Assembly: GCA_017511185.1 (NCBI GenBank)
Contig: JAFWLF010000006.1
Span: 66,886-130,885, forward strand
Source of the DNA: RGIG5612 sp017511185
GTDB taxonomy: Bacteria; Bacillota; Clostridia; Lachnospirales; Lachnospiraceae
Length of the DNA stretch: 64,000 nt
Reading direction: 5' to 3'
In this document: piece by piece, positions 53,780-61,778 of the stretch
How positions within the stretch are numbered: the first letter of the stretch is position 1
Layout of the letters: each line of letters begins with the position of its first letter
Translations under genes and position numbers: made by a program
Notes under the pieces: generated by a model
Databases searched by the model: none
What the model saw: only the letters and a program-made list of their open reading frames with translations
Told to the model about the DNA's origin: nothing

Positions 53780-54865
53780 ATGAATTTATCAGTGATCTGT
53801 TTTACTCCTAACGGGTACGACAGAATGAAGGAATTAAATAGCATTGCGTTTGAAGACATTTCCATTGAAATGTTTTGTAAATGCAGCCGCCTGAAAGAAG
53901 AATGTGCGGATTTCTATGTTGAGGAAGATCTGTCTTCCTGGACAAAAAAACAGTTTGAAAAAAAGAACGCCATTTTGTTTATTGGCGCAACTGGGATCGC
54001 AGTACGGGCCATTGCAGACTCTGTGGAAAACAAACTGACAGATAGTCCGGTTCTGGTCATGGATGATCGGGGAGAGTACATTATTTCTTTACTTTCCGGT
54101 CATGTAGGCGGCGCCAATGAACTGGCCATGACGATCGGCGGAAGAACGGGAAGCGTTCCGGTCATCACAACGGCAACCGATATCAATGGAAAGTTTGCTG
54201 CAGATGTTTTTGCAAAGAAGAATTCTCTTTCCATCATCAATAAAGGCGGGATCGCTATGGTCTCTTCAAAAGTGCTGGCAGGAGAGAAAGTGTCTATCTG
54301 CATCGGTGAAGAGATACCGGTAGATGAAGAGGCAAAGGCCGCCTTTGCAAAAAAGCATGAAGAAGATCTGATCCTGCTTGTGGAAAAAGATGCCGGGGAG
54401 ACTTGCGATATCTTTATCGGAAAGAAAAAAGAGACCTCGCCAAAAGCGCTGCTGTATCTGGATGCAGCTAAATACGTGCTTGGTATCGGCTGCAGGAAAG
54501 GGAAACGGGAAGACGAAATAAGGACACTGGCAGACAGAGTCCTTGCAGAACAGGGCATATCCCCGAAAGAGGTCTGTGCGGTTGCATCCGTCGTTGGAAA
54601 GCACGAAGAAGAAGGACTGATCGCATTTGCCAGAGATATGCAGGTCCCGTTTGTAACGTATGAAGCAGATGCGCTGGAGAGTCTTAAAGGAGACTTTACC
54701 GAAAGCGAATTTGTAAGACAGACGATCGGCACCGGTTGTGTGTCCGAGCGGGCGGCTATGTATCATTGCAAAGGAGAAGGTACACTGATCCTGAAAAAGA
54801 CAGCAGAAAACGGAGTAACCGCAGCAATTGCGGAAAAGAAATGGAGATTACGGTTTTATGAATGA
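53780..54865 (+). CDS. cbiG: Cobalt-precorrin-5A hydrolase
   Basis: Opens the delta-lactone and releases acetaldehyde in the anaerobic pathway. The 361-residue protein has the N-terminal segment LFIGATGIAVRAIADSVE, the middle SGHVGGANELAMTIG and the C-terminal domain GIGCRKGKREDEI with VVGKHEEEGL. It starts two bases after cbiF and overlaps cbiH by eight. Confidence 0.94.
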   Translation: MNLSVICFTPNGYDRMKELNSIAFEDISIEMFCKCSRLKEECADFYVEEDLSSWTKKQFEKKNAILFIGATGIAVRAIADSVENKLTDSPVLVMDDRGEYIISLLSGHVGGANELAMTIGGRTGSVPVITTATDINGKFAADVFAKKNSLSIINKGGIAMVSSKVLAGEKVSICIGEEIPVDEEAKAAFAKKHEEDLILLVEKDAGETCDIFIGKKKETSPKALLYLDAAKYVLGIGCRKGKREDEIRTLADRVLAEQGISPKEVCAVASVVGKHEEEGLIAFARDMQVPFVTYEADALESLKGDFTESEFVRQTIGTGCVSERAAMYHCKGEGTLILKKTAENGVTAAIAEKKWRLRFYE

Positions 54866-55601
54866 GATCTACGTGGTTGGACTTGGTCCGGGCAAAGAAG
54901 AAATGATGACAGGAGAAGCCAAAGCAGCACTAAATAAGGCCGATACGATCATTGGCTATACGGTTTACCTTGGCCTGCTTGGCGGAAAATATGACAATAA
55001 AGAATTGCTTTCCACACCGATGATGCAGGAGGAAAAACGCTGCCGTATGGCCTTTGAAGAAGCTATGAAAGGAAAGAGGGTTGCCATGATCTGCAGCGGC
55101 GATGCAGGGATCTATGGAATGGCATCTCTGATGTATGAGATCGGAAAAGAATTTCCGGAATGTGAACTGACCATCATCCCTGGCATTACAGCAGCCAGCA
55201 GCGGCGCAGCTGTTCTGGGGGCGCCTCTTAATCATGATTTCTGCGTCATCAGTCTGAGCGATCTGATGACCCCGTGGGAGCTGATCGAAAAAAGACTGGA
55301 ACTGGCTGCCAAAGCAGATTTTGCCATGGCGATCTATAACCCTTCCAGTAAAAAAAGACATGACTATCTGCAAAAGGCCTGCGATATCCTGCTCAAAGTC
55401 ATTGAACCGGAGCGCCCATGCGGATATGTCGAAAATATCGGAAGAGACGATACAAAGGCTACCGTTTGCACATTAAAGGAACTGCGCGATACAAGCGTAA
55501 ATATGTTCACAACTGTATTTATCGGCAATTCAACGGCCGAGATCATTGACGGCAAACTGGTCACAAAACGCGGCTATCCGTCAGAAAGAAGAGAAGGATG
55601 A
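54858..55601 (+). CDS. cbiH: Cobalt-factor III / precorrin-3B C17-methyltransferase
   Basis: Ring-contracting tetrapyrrole methylase of 247 residues. Family features are YVVGLGPGKEEMMTGEAKAA, ICSGDAGIYGMASLMYE and PGITAASSGAAVLGAPLNHD. ATG 54858 (MNEIYVVG) is chosen, since the upstream frame start at 54828 adds ten basic residues inside cbiG. Its stop overlaps the next start (ATGA). Confidence 0.95.
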   Translation: MNEIYVVGLGPGKEEMMTGEAKAALNKADTIIGYTVYLGLLGGKYDNKELLSTPMMQEEKRCRMAFEEAMKGKRVAMICSGDAGIYGMASLMYEIGKEFPECELTIIPGITAASSGAAVLGAPLNHDFCVISLSDLMTPWELIEKRLELAAKADFAMAIYNPSSKKRHDYLQKACDILLKVIEPERPCGYVENIGRDDTKATVCTLKELRDTSVNMFTTVFIGNSTAEIIDGKLVTKRGYPSERREG

Positions 55602-57613
55602 GTAAGATTCTGATTTTTGCAGGGACGATAGAAGGCAGAGAATTATCGGAGTGGCTTTGTGAAAAAGGCTGCGCACATGATCTGTGTGTGGCAACCGAAT
55701 ATGGCGAACAGGCCATGCATGAGGACCCGCTGGCAAAAGTGCATATGGGCAGGATGGATGCAGAACAGATCGCGGCATTTATGGAACGTGAAGGAGTCCG
55801 CGTGGTCGTAGACGCAACGCATCCCTATGCGAAAGAGGCGACGGAGAATATCAGGCAGGCAGCGGAAAAAACCGGCGTAACATATCTCCGCCTGGATCGA
55901 AATCAAACAAAGGAAGAAACACAAAGCACTGCAGCAGAAAAGTATTTCTTTCCTGATACCGCACTCTGCATGGAAGCGCTTTCGAAAACAGAAGGAAATA
56001 TTCTTTTGACCACAGGCAGTAAAGAACTGCCAACGTACTGTGAAAATGAAAAGCTCAAAGACCGCATCTTTGCGCGTGTCCTCCCTGGAGCAGAAAGCAT
56101 TGCGATCTGCGAAAAAAGCGGGATTCCGGGAAAACGGATCATAGCTATGCAGGGGCCGTTTTCGCTGGCGATGAATCTGGCTATCATTCATGATCACGAC
56201 ATTAAGATCATGGTCACAAAACAGACCGGAAAATCCGGAGGATTTGCAGAGAAAGAGGAAGCAGCAGCCAAGGCGGGCATCCCTTTGTATGTGATTGGAA
56301 TTCCGGAAAACTCTGCAGGTATGTCTGCAGCAGAGGTAAGACGGACGCTCTACGGCTATCTGGATGAGCATAAACGAAAGATCTCTCTGATCGGATGCGG
56401 CATGGGTCATCCGGAAAACCTGACCGTAGAAGCGTATCAGGCAATGGTAAGCGCGGATCTTGTTTTTGGTGCAAAGAGGATCCTGGAGGATTGTAAGATC
56501 ACAGCAGAGAGCTATCCATTTTATTTTGCCAAAGAGATCATTCCGGTTCTGAAAGAAAAACCGGGTGATGCGGCAATTCTTTTCTCCGGAGACAGCGGAT
56601 TTTACAGCGGAGCCACAAAGATGACACTGGCTCTGAAAGAAGCAGTTGCCAATGGAGAACTCTCCGGAGAGATCAAGGTGTATCCGGGTATTTCATCCGT
56701 TTCCAATCTGGCGGCTCTTTTTGGTATTTCCTGGGAAGATGCCACCCTCTTTAGTATACATGGCAGGGGAACGGCACAAACCTGGAGAGGAAGGCTCCTT
56801 TATACGATCCGGACCAGCCCGAAAACATTCCTTCTGGTTTCCGGTGTAGATGATCTGAAGACCATCGGAAAAATATTGATAGAAGAGGGCATGGAAGACT
56901 GCCGGATCCTGGCCGGATATCAGATGTCTTATCCGGAGCAGGAGCTGCGGGATCTGGCACCGGCGGAATGTGAATCATTAGAAAAAGACGGGTTATATGC
57001 CCTGTTTATCATAAATCCAAATGCTGCAGTTGTGGCTGTGACACACGGACTTCCGGACAGTTCCTTTATCCGCGGAAAAGTCCCTATGACAAAGGAAGAA
57101 GTAAGGACAGCCAGCATTTCCAAATTGCACCTGACAGGCGGTGCTGTTGTCTATGATGTAGGATCCGGTACCGGATCTATCGCTGTGGAGATTGCCCGGA
57201 TATCCCCGGATATCACGGTTTACGCGATCGAGCGAAAAGAAGAGGCGGTAGAGCTGATCCGGCAGAATGCGGAAGCATTCGGACTTTCAAATGTGAAGAT
57301 CATTCCTGCGTATGCACCGGAAGGGTTAGAAGAGCTTCCTGCCCCGACGCATGTTTTTATCGGCGGTTCCGGAGGTAACCTGAAAGAGATTCTTGCAGCA
57401 ATCTTTGCGAAGAATCCAAAGACATCGATTGTTGCCAATGCGGTCAGCCATGAGACTTTTGAAGAATTTCTGCAGATTGAAAAGAACTTTAACGTCAGCG
57501 ACTTTGATATCGTCCAGATGGCAGTGACCAGAACAAGAAAGGTCGGAAACTATCATATGCTGCAGGCAGAGAATCCGGTCTGGATCTGTTCTTTTAAGGG
57601 AAACGAAGAATGA
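55598..57613 (+). CDS. CbiJ-CbiE-CbiT triple fusion (precorrin-6A reductase / precorrin-7 methyltransferases)
   Basis: One polypeptide of 671 residues covers three steps. Residues 1 to about 258 are the CbiJ/CobK reductase (ILIFAGTIEGRELSEWL, VVVDATHPYAKEAT, GPFS). Residues about 261-480 are the CbiE C5-methyltransferase (SLIGCGMGHPENLTVEAYQA, FSGDSGFYSGAT). Residues about 490-671 are the CbiT C15-methyltransferase/decarboxylase with the SAM loop DVGSGTGSIAVEIA at 520-533. CbiE-CbiT fusions (CobL) are common. Adding CbiJ at the front is less usual. All three domains look intact. Confidence 0.93.
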   Translation: MSKILIFAGTIEGRELSEWLCEKGCAHDLCVATEYGEQAMHEDPLAKVHMGRMDAEQIAAFMEREGVRVVVDATHPYAKEATENIRQAAEKTGVTYLRLDRNQTKEETQSTAAEKYFFPDTALCMEALSKTEGNILLTTGSKELPTYCENEKLKDRIFARVLPGAESIAICEKSGIPGKRIIAMQGPFSLAMNLAIIHDHDIKIMVTKQTGKSGGFAEKEEAAAKAGIPLYVIGIPENSAGMSAAEVRRTLYGYLDEHKRKISLIGCGMGHPENLTVEAYQAMVSADLVFGAKRILEDCKITAESYPFYFAKEIIPVLKEKPGDAAILFSGDSGFYSGATKMTLALKEAVANGELSGEIKVYPGISSVSNLAALFGISWEDATLFSIHGRGTAQTWRGRLLYTIRTSPKTFLLVSGVDDLKTIGKILIEEGMEDCRILAGYQMSYPEQELRDLAPAECESLEKDGLYALFIINPNAAVVAVTHGLPDSSFIRGKVPMTKEEVRTASISKLHLTGGAVVYDVGSGTGSIAVEIARISPDITVYAIERKEEAVELIRQNAEAFGLSNVKIIPAYAPEGLEELPAPTHVFIGGSGGNLKEILAAIFAKNPKTSIVANAVSHETFEEFLQIEKNFNVSDFDIVQMAVTRTRKVGNYHMLQAENPVWICSFKGNEE

Positions 57614-58983
57614 AAAAACCTCGAATTTTATTGGCGGCGCCGAAAAGCGGAAGCGGGAAAACATTGATCACCTGCGCGCTTTTGGGTGCACTGAAGAAGA
57701 AAGACTTAAAACCGGCCGCATTTAAATGCGGTCCGGATTATATTGACCCAATGTTTCACCGGACGGTCCTGAAGGTTCCTTCTGAAAATCTGGACACCTT
57801 CTTCACCGGAAAAGAGACCCGGGGTATTTTTGCAGAACTGGCCAGGGACGCGGACATTGCTGTAATGGAAGGCGTTATGGGATTATTTGACGGATTGGGA
57901 GGAACCCGTGAGGAAGGGTCTGCTTATCATCTGGCAAAAGTAACATCTACGCCGATCATTCTGGTGGTGGATGTGCATGGCATGGGCAAATCCATGATTC
58001 CTTTGATCAAGGGATTTCTGGATTATGATACGGAGCACCTGATCAAAGGAGTACTGCTGAATCGGATGACAGAGAGCTTTTTGGAGACCATGCGTCCGAT
58101 GCTGGAAGCAGAGCTGCCGGTTCCGATCGTCGGATTTTTCCCGGCCAGGAAAGATATCCATTTAGAGAGTCGTCATCTGGGTCTGATGCTGCCGGGCGAG
58201 ATTGAAGACCTGGAGTCACAGCTTAATGCAGCAGCTGATCAGTTCCTTGCAACGGCTGGTTTTGAAAAGATCCTTGCGATTGCTGATCAGGCAGAAGATA
58301 TTACTGATGTGGAACCAGCTGGCAAGGCTGCAGCTGACAGCACATCGGCGGAAAAGGTGCCTTTGACGCTGGCGGTCGCGCGGGATGAAGCATTTTGTTT
58401 TTATTATGAAGCGAATATGCGTGCATTCCGGAAAAGAGGCGTTGAGATCCGTTATTTTTCACCGCTTCATGACAAGGCAATTCCTCCGGAAACGGACGGT
58501 ATTCTGCTGGGAGGAGGCTATCCGGAGTTATATGCAAAGGAACTAAGTGAGAATGAAAGCATGAAAGCGTCCATCCGCAGTGCGATTGAAGGCGGCATGC
58601 CGTCGCTGGCCGAATGCGGGGGCTTTATGTATCTGCATGAATTAATGGAAGATCAGGAAGGCGGATGTTATCCGATGGTCGGTCTTGTAAAAGGCACCGT
58701 GCAGTTTAAAGGAAAACTGGTACGATTTGGTTATGTGGAACTGACAGAAAAGCAGCCATGCTTCCTGCAGGAAGGCCATTCCATCAAAGCGCATGAATTC
58801 CACTATTATGATTCGACCAATAACGGAGAAGCATGTACGGCGCTTAAGCCGGTCACGGGAAAAAGCTGGGAATGCATTCATGAAGGAGAGGCACAGTTTT
58901 GGGGCTTCCCGCATCTATATTATCCGTCCAATGAAGAATTCACGGAGCACTTTGTAAAGGTAATGAAGGAAAGGAAACAGTAA
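57610..58983 (+). CDS. cbiA: Cobyrinate a,c-diamide synthase
   Basis: Glutamine-dependent amidation of cobyrinic acid side chains a and c. The 457-residue protein has an N-terminal P-loop SGSGKTLITCALLGAL, FKCGPDYIDPMFH, and a C-terminal glutamine amidotransferase with the nucleophile in SLAECGGFMYL. It overlaps the upstream fusion by four bases (ATGA) and the downstream small gene by one. Confidence 0.95.
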   Translation: MKKPRILLAAPKSGSGKTLITCALLGALKKKDLKPAAFKCGPDYIDPMFHRTVLKVPSENLDTFFTGKETRGIFAELARDADIAVMEGVMGLFDGLGGTREEGSAYHLAKVTSTPIILVVDVHGMGKSMIPLIKGFLDYDTEHLIKGVLLNRMTESFLETMRPMLEAELPVPIVGFFPARKDIHLESRHLGLMLPGEIEDLESQLNAAADQFLATAGFEKILAIADQAEDITDVEPAGKAAADSTSAEKVPLTLAVARDEAFCFYYEANMRAFRKRGVEIRYFSPLHDKAIPPETDGILLGGGYPELYAKELSENESMKASIRSAIEGGMPSLAECGGFMYLHELMEDQEGGCYPMVGLVKGTVQFKGKLVRFGYVELTEKQPCFLQEGHSIKAHEFHYYDSTNNGEACTALKPVTGKSWECIHEGEAQFWGFPHLYYPSNEEFTEHFVKVMKERKQ

Positions 58984-59225
58984 TGGAGAATTCATCAAAG
59001 TTTTTTATGAATACCGATTGTCAGTATTTTCCATGCCATGACCGGGAGGGGGATTTTAACTGTCTGTTTTGCTACTGCCCGATGTATACCTACAAGGACT
59101 GTCTTGGAAATCCTACCTATAAGGAATCAAAAGGGAAGATCATTAAAGTGTGTACAAAGTGTTCCTTCCCGCATGATCCGGACCACTATGATGCTATCAT
59201 GCAGTTTCTGAGGGAGCACAGGTAA
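58983..59225 (+). CDS. Cysteine-rich small-domain protein
   Basis: An 80-residue protein with eight cysteines (13, 18, 27, 30, 32, 40, 57, 60) and late histidines, arranged as DCQYFPCH, CLFCYCPMY and CTKCSFPH. It matches the cysteine-rich small domain (PF04071-type) seen beside cobalamin genes, sometimes fused to them. It probably binds a metal ion, but whether it serves cobalt handling is unknown. It starts at the cbiA stop. Confidence 0.82.
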   Translation: MENSSKFFMNTDCQYFPCHDREGDFNCLFCYCPMYTYKDCLGNPTYKESKGKIIKVCTKCSFPHDPDHYDAIMQFLREHR

Positions 59226-59267
59226 GTTTCTTAAGGGAAACACTGTTTAAGAAAGGAAAGGTAATAT

Positions 59268-59699
59268 ATGAGTAATTTAGTTGCATACTTCAGCGCTTCA
59301 GGAGTTACAAGAAAAGAAGCGGAAAAGCTGGCAGATAAACTCGGTGCAGACCTGTACGAGATCAAACCGCAAAACCCGTATACAGAAGACGACCTGAAAT
59401 GGTGGGTGGAAGGGAACCGCAGTGTAGCAGAAACGCTGGATAAAGATTTTCGTCCGGCCATCGTGAATGATGATGCGCACATTGAAAAGTACGACACCAT
59501 TTATCTGGGGTTTCCGATCTGGTGTTACGTAGCGCCGCGGATCATCAACACCTTCCTGGAGAAATATGATTTCTCCAATAAAAAGATTATTTTGTTCGCT
59601 ACTTCCGGCGGAAGCCGCTGGGGCGACACCGTCAAAGAACTCAAGGTCAGTGTAGACCCTAGCTGCATTATTGAAACCTCTACGGTAAACGGAAGGTGA
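59268..59699 (+). CDS. Flavodoxin
   Basis: FMN-binding electron carrier of 143 residues. FSASGVTRKEAEKLADKLG forms the phosphate loop, GFPIWCYVAPRIINTFLE the second flavin contact and FATSGGSRWGDT the third. It follows the cobalamin genes and may supply electrons for cobalt(II) reduction, though this is inference. An AAGGAAAGG site precedes it. Confidence 0.88.
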   Translation: MSNLVAYFSASGVTRKEAEKLADKLGADLYEIKPQNPYTEDDLKWWVEGNRSVAETLDKDFRPAIVNDDAHIEKYDTIYLGFPIWCYVAPRIINTFLEKYDFSNKKIILFATSGGSRWGDTVKELKVSVDPSCIIETSTVNGR

Positions 59700-59702
59700 G
59701 CT

Positions 59703-60776
59703 ATGGAACGTGTACTGATTGCCTATTATTCTTTTGAGGGACATACAGAAAAGATCGCGGAGGAAATCGCATCGCGGATCCGTCAGAACGGCGGGGAGGC
59801 AGATCTTCTGCGGATCCGGGTCAAAAAGGAACCTCCGCATGCAGGAATGGGGAAATTTATGGTCGGCGGCTGGATGGCGCTGACGCAAAAAGACCCGGGT
59901 ATCCTGAATGAAGAGATCGATCTGGATAGCTATGACAGGATCTTTCTTGGCATGCCGGTCTGGGCAGGCAATGCTCCGGGCGCCATTGCGGCATTTATCC
60001 GCAAAACGCATCCGCAGGGGAAAGATTTTTATCTTTTTGCCGTATCTGGCAGCGGAGATGGTAAAAAAACATTAAGTAAAACCATAAACAATCTGCAGGG
60101 CAACCACGTGATAAAGACGATCAGTCTGCAGCAAGGCGGCTTGACCGATGTCCTTGATGCGTTTGTGGATGCGCCAGTTTCACAAGATCTGCTGGCAGAT
60201 GTTCAAAAATATATTAATGAGAATTACGAAGATTTCGAAGCAGAGGAGGCCACTGAGCCAGAGGAAGCAGCAGAAGTAATAAATGCTGCACGGGAAGCCA
60301 TGCCTTTGCGTGATGCAGCTCCGTCTGCAGCTCGTCCTCGTGAAGCCATGCCAACTGGATTTGCCCGTTCGCAGGAAACGGTGTATGCAGAACATGCAAG
60401 TTATGCAGGTTCTGCACCGGCAGCGTTTGAACTGGATGAAGGCTTTTCCGAGCTGTTGTTCCAGCTGATTGACGAACGGGGATGGAAAGACGCTGACTGC
60501 TATAAAAAGGCGAACGTCAGCAAACAGGTCTTTTCCAATATCCGCAGCAATCCGCAGTATCTGCCATCCAAGACAACGGTCCTGGCGCTGGCCATTGCAT
60601 TAGAACTGGATCTGGACGAGACCAAAAAGCTGCTGGAGCGGGCAGGCTATGCCATTTCCCACAGCAGTCTGGCTGATGTGATCGTGGAATACTTCATTGT
60701 TCATAAACGGTACAACATCTTTGAGATCAATCAGACGCTTTTCGAGCATGATCAGAAGATTTTGGGGTCCAAATAA
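59703..60776 (+). CDS. Flavodoxin fused to a C-terminal helix-turn-helix-like domain
   Basis: A 357-residue protein. The N-terminal half (about residues 1-180) is a flavodoxin (IAYYSFEGHTEKIAEEIASR, GMPVWAGNAPGAIAAF, AVSGSGDGKKT). Residues about 185-240 are an Ala/Glu-rich linker. The tail (about 243-357) contains FSELLFQLIDERGWKDADCY, VSKQVFSNIRSNP, and TTVLALAIALELDLDETKKL, which looks like an Xre-like helical domain. A similar tail occurs with vWA, macro or kinase domains in related bacteria. It could sense redox through FMN and bind nucleic acid or a partner. Confidence 0.72.
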   Translation: MERVLIAYYSFEGHTEKIAEEIASRIRQNGGEADLLRIRVKKEPPHAGMGKFMVGGWMALTQKDPGILNEEIDLDSYDRIFLGMPVWAGNAPGAIAAFIRKTHPQGKDFYLFAVSGSGDGKKTLSKTINNLQGNHVIKTISLQQGGLTDVLDAFVDAPVSQDLLADVQKYINENYEDFEAEEATEPEEAAEVINAAREAMPLRDAAPSAARPREAMPTGFARSQETVYAEHASYAGSAPAAFELDEGFSELLFQLIDERGWKDADCYKKANVSKQVFSNIRSNPQYLPSKTTVLALAIALELDLDETKKLLERAGYAISHSSLADVIVEYFIVHKRYNIFEINQTLFEHDQKILGSK

Positions 60777-60817
60777 AAGTCAAATGTGAATTGACCAAAT
60801 AGAATCATCTTTTTCAT

Positions 60818-60853
60818 AAAATGTGGCTGTAAAACAAAACAGCCACATTTTTT
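60818..60853 (+). terminator. Intrinsic terminator after the flavodoxin genes
   Basis: AAATGTGGCTGT near 60819-60830 pairs with ACAGCCACATTT at 60839-60850 and is followed by T. It ends the cobalamin-flavodoxin unit. A TTGACC -35-like box at 60791 makes it possible that the hairpin also lies in the leader of the next gene. Confidence 0.85.
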
Positions 60854-60882
60854 ATGTGAGAGATGATCAGGAGGAAAAGAAC

Positions 60883-61530
60883 ATGGAAAAGAACAATACT
60901 ACAGAACTCGTATTTATTTTAGACCGCAGCGGCTCAATGAGCGGACTGGAAGGGGATACGATCGGAGGCTTTAACAGCATGATCGAAGAGCAGAAAGAAA
61001 AAGATGGAGCATGTTATGTCACAACGATCCTTTTTAATGACCGTTCCCTGACGATTCATGACAGGATCCCGTTAACAGAGGTACCAAAGATGACTCGTGA
61101 TGATTACCGCGTCTGCGGATGCACCGCATTGATCGATGCGATTGGTGCAGCCATCGAGCATACAGAGATGATCCATAAATATGTCAGAAAAGAGGATGTC
61201 CCTGCACATACTTTATTTATGATCACAACCGATGGCCTAGAAAACGCCAGCACGAAGTATTCCAGCAAAGAGGTGAAACGAATGATCGAGCAGAAGAAAG
61301 AAAACGATGGATGGGAATTTGTCTTCATCGGTGCCAACATTGATGCAGTAGAAACTGCCAGACATTTTGGGATCCAGGAAGACCGGGTCGCTAACTATCA
61401 TGCCGATAAAATAGGAACGGGTACTGTCTACAGAGCTATGTCGGCTGTTGTAGGGAATATGCGCGCTGGATGTGATTACAGTAGTGAGGATCTGGAAGAA
61501 GTGAGGGCAGATTACAAGAGAAGAAAATAA
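60883..61530 (+). CDS. von Willebrand factor A domain protein (TerY-like)
   Basis: A 215-residue cytoplasmic vWA protein. The metal-ion site DRSGS (residues 14-18, in FILDRSGSMSG) and TTDGLENAS are intact. Such small vWA proteins often accompany stress or regulatory modules. ATG 60883 is chosen because AGGAGGAAAAG precedes it; the longer frame from 60823 overlaps the terminator. It follows the flavodoxin-HTH gene but behind a terminator, so it may be separately controlled. Confidence 0.85.
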   Translation: MEKNNTTELVFILDRSGSMSGLEGDTIGGFNSMIEEQKEKDGACYVTTILFNDRSLTIHDRIPLTEVPKMTRDDYRVCGCTALIDAIGAAIEHTEMIHKYVRKEDVPAHTLFMITTDGLENASTKYSSKEVKRMIEQKKENDGWEFVFIGANIDAVETARHFGIQEDRVANYHADKIGTGTVYRAMSAVVGNMRAGCDYSSEDLEEVRADYKRRK

Positions 61531-61570
61531 TAGCCTGCTGACGCAAAAATAGTATAACAACAAAAAACAG

Positions 61571-61610
61571 AGGAGCTGATATGCAAAAATTATGCATATC
61601 GGCTCTTTTT
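61571..61610 (+). terminator. Intrinsic terminator
   Basis: GAGCTGATATGCA at 61573-61585 pairs with TGCATATCGGCTC at 61592-61604 (one G-T pair), with five T following. It ends the vWA transcript. Confidence 0.87.
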
Positions 61611-61648
61611 ATGCAAAATAACGGAAAAATCTGAAAAAATAAACGGAT

Positions 61649-61732
61649 TTTATGCATAAAAAGGGTTGCATTATTAAAAGTCCGTGCTATAATACACAAC
61701 AAGAATTTACATTATATGCACGAAAATTGCAT
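61649..61732 (+). promoter_or_regulatory. Promoter and putative ArgR operator of the arg operon
   Basis: TTGCAT at 61666-61671 and TATAAT at 61688-61693 are 16 bp apart. A perfect 12-bp palindrome TTTATGCATAAA lies at 61649-61660, and ATGCA at 61716-61720 is inverted as TGCAT at 61728-61732. Sites both upstream and downstream of the promoter fit repression with looping by an ArgR-type protein. The motif differs from the E. coli ARG box, so the regulator is not certain. Confidence 0.65.
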
Positions 61733-61778
61733 AAAACAGACAAAAATATACAAATCAGATGAATAAAGGAGCTAAAAA

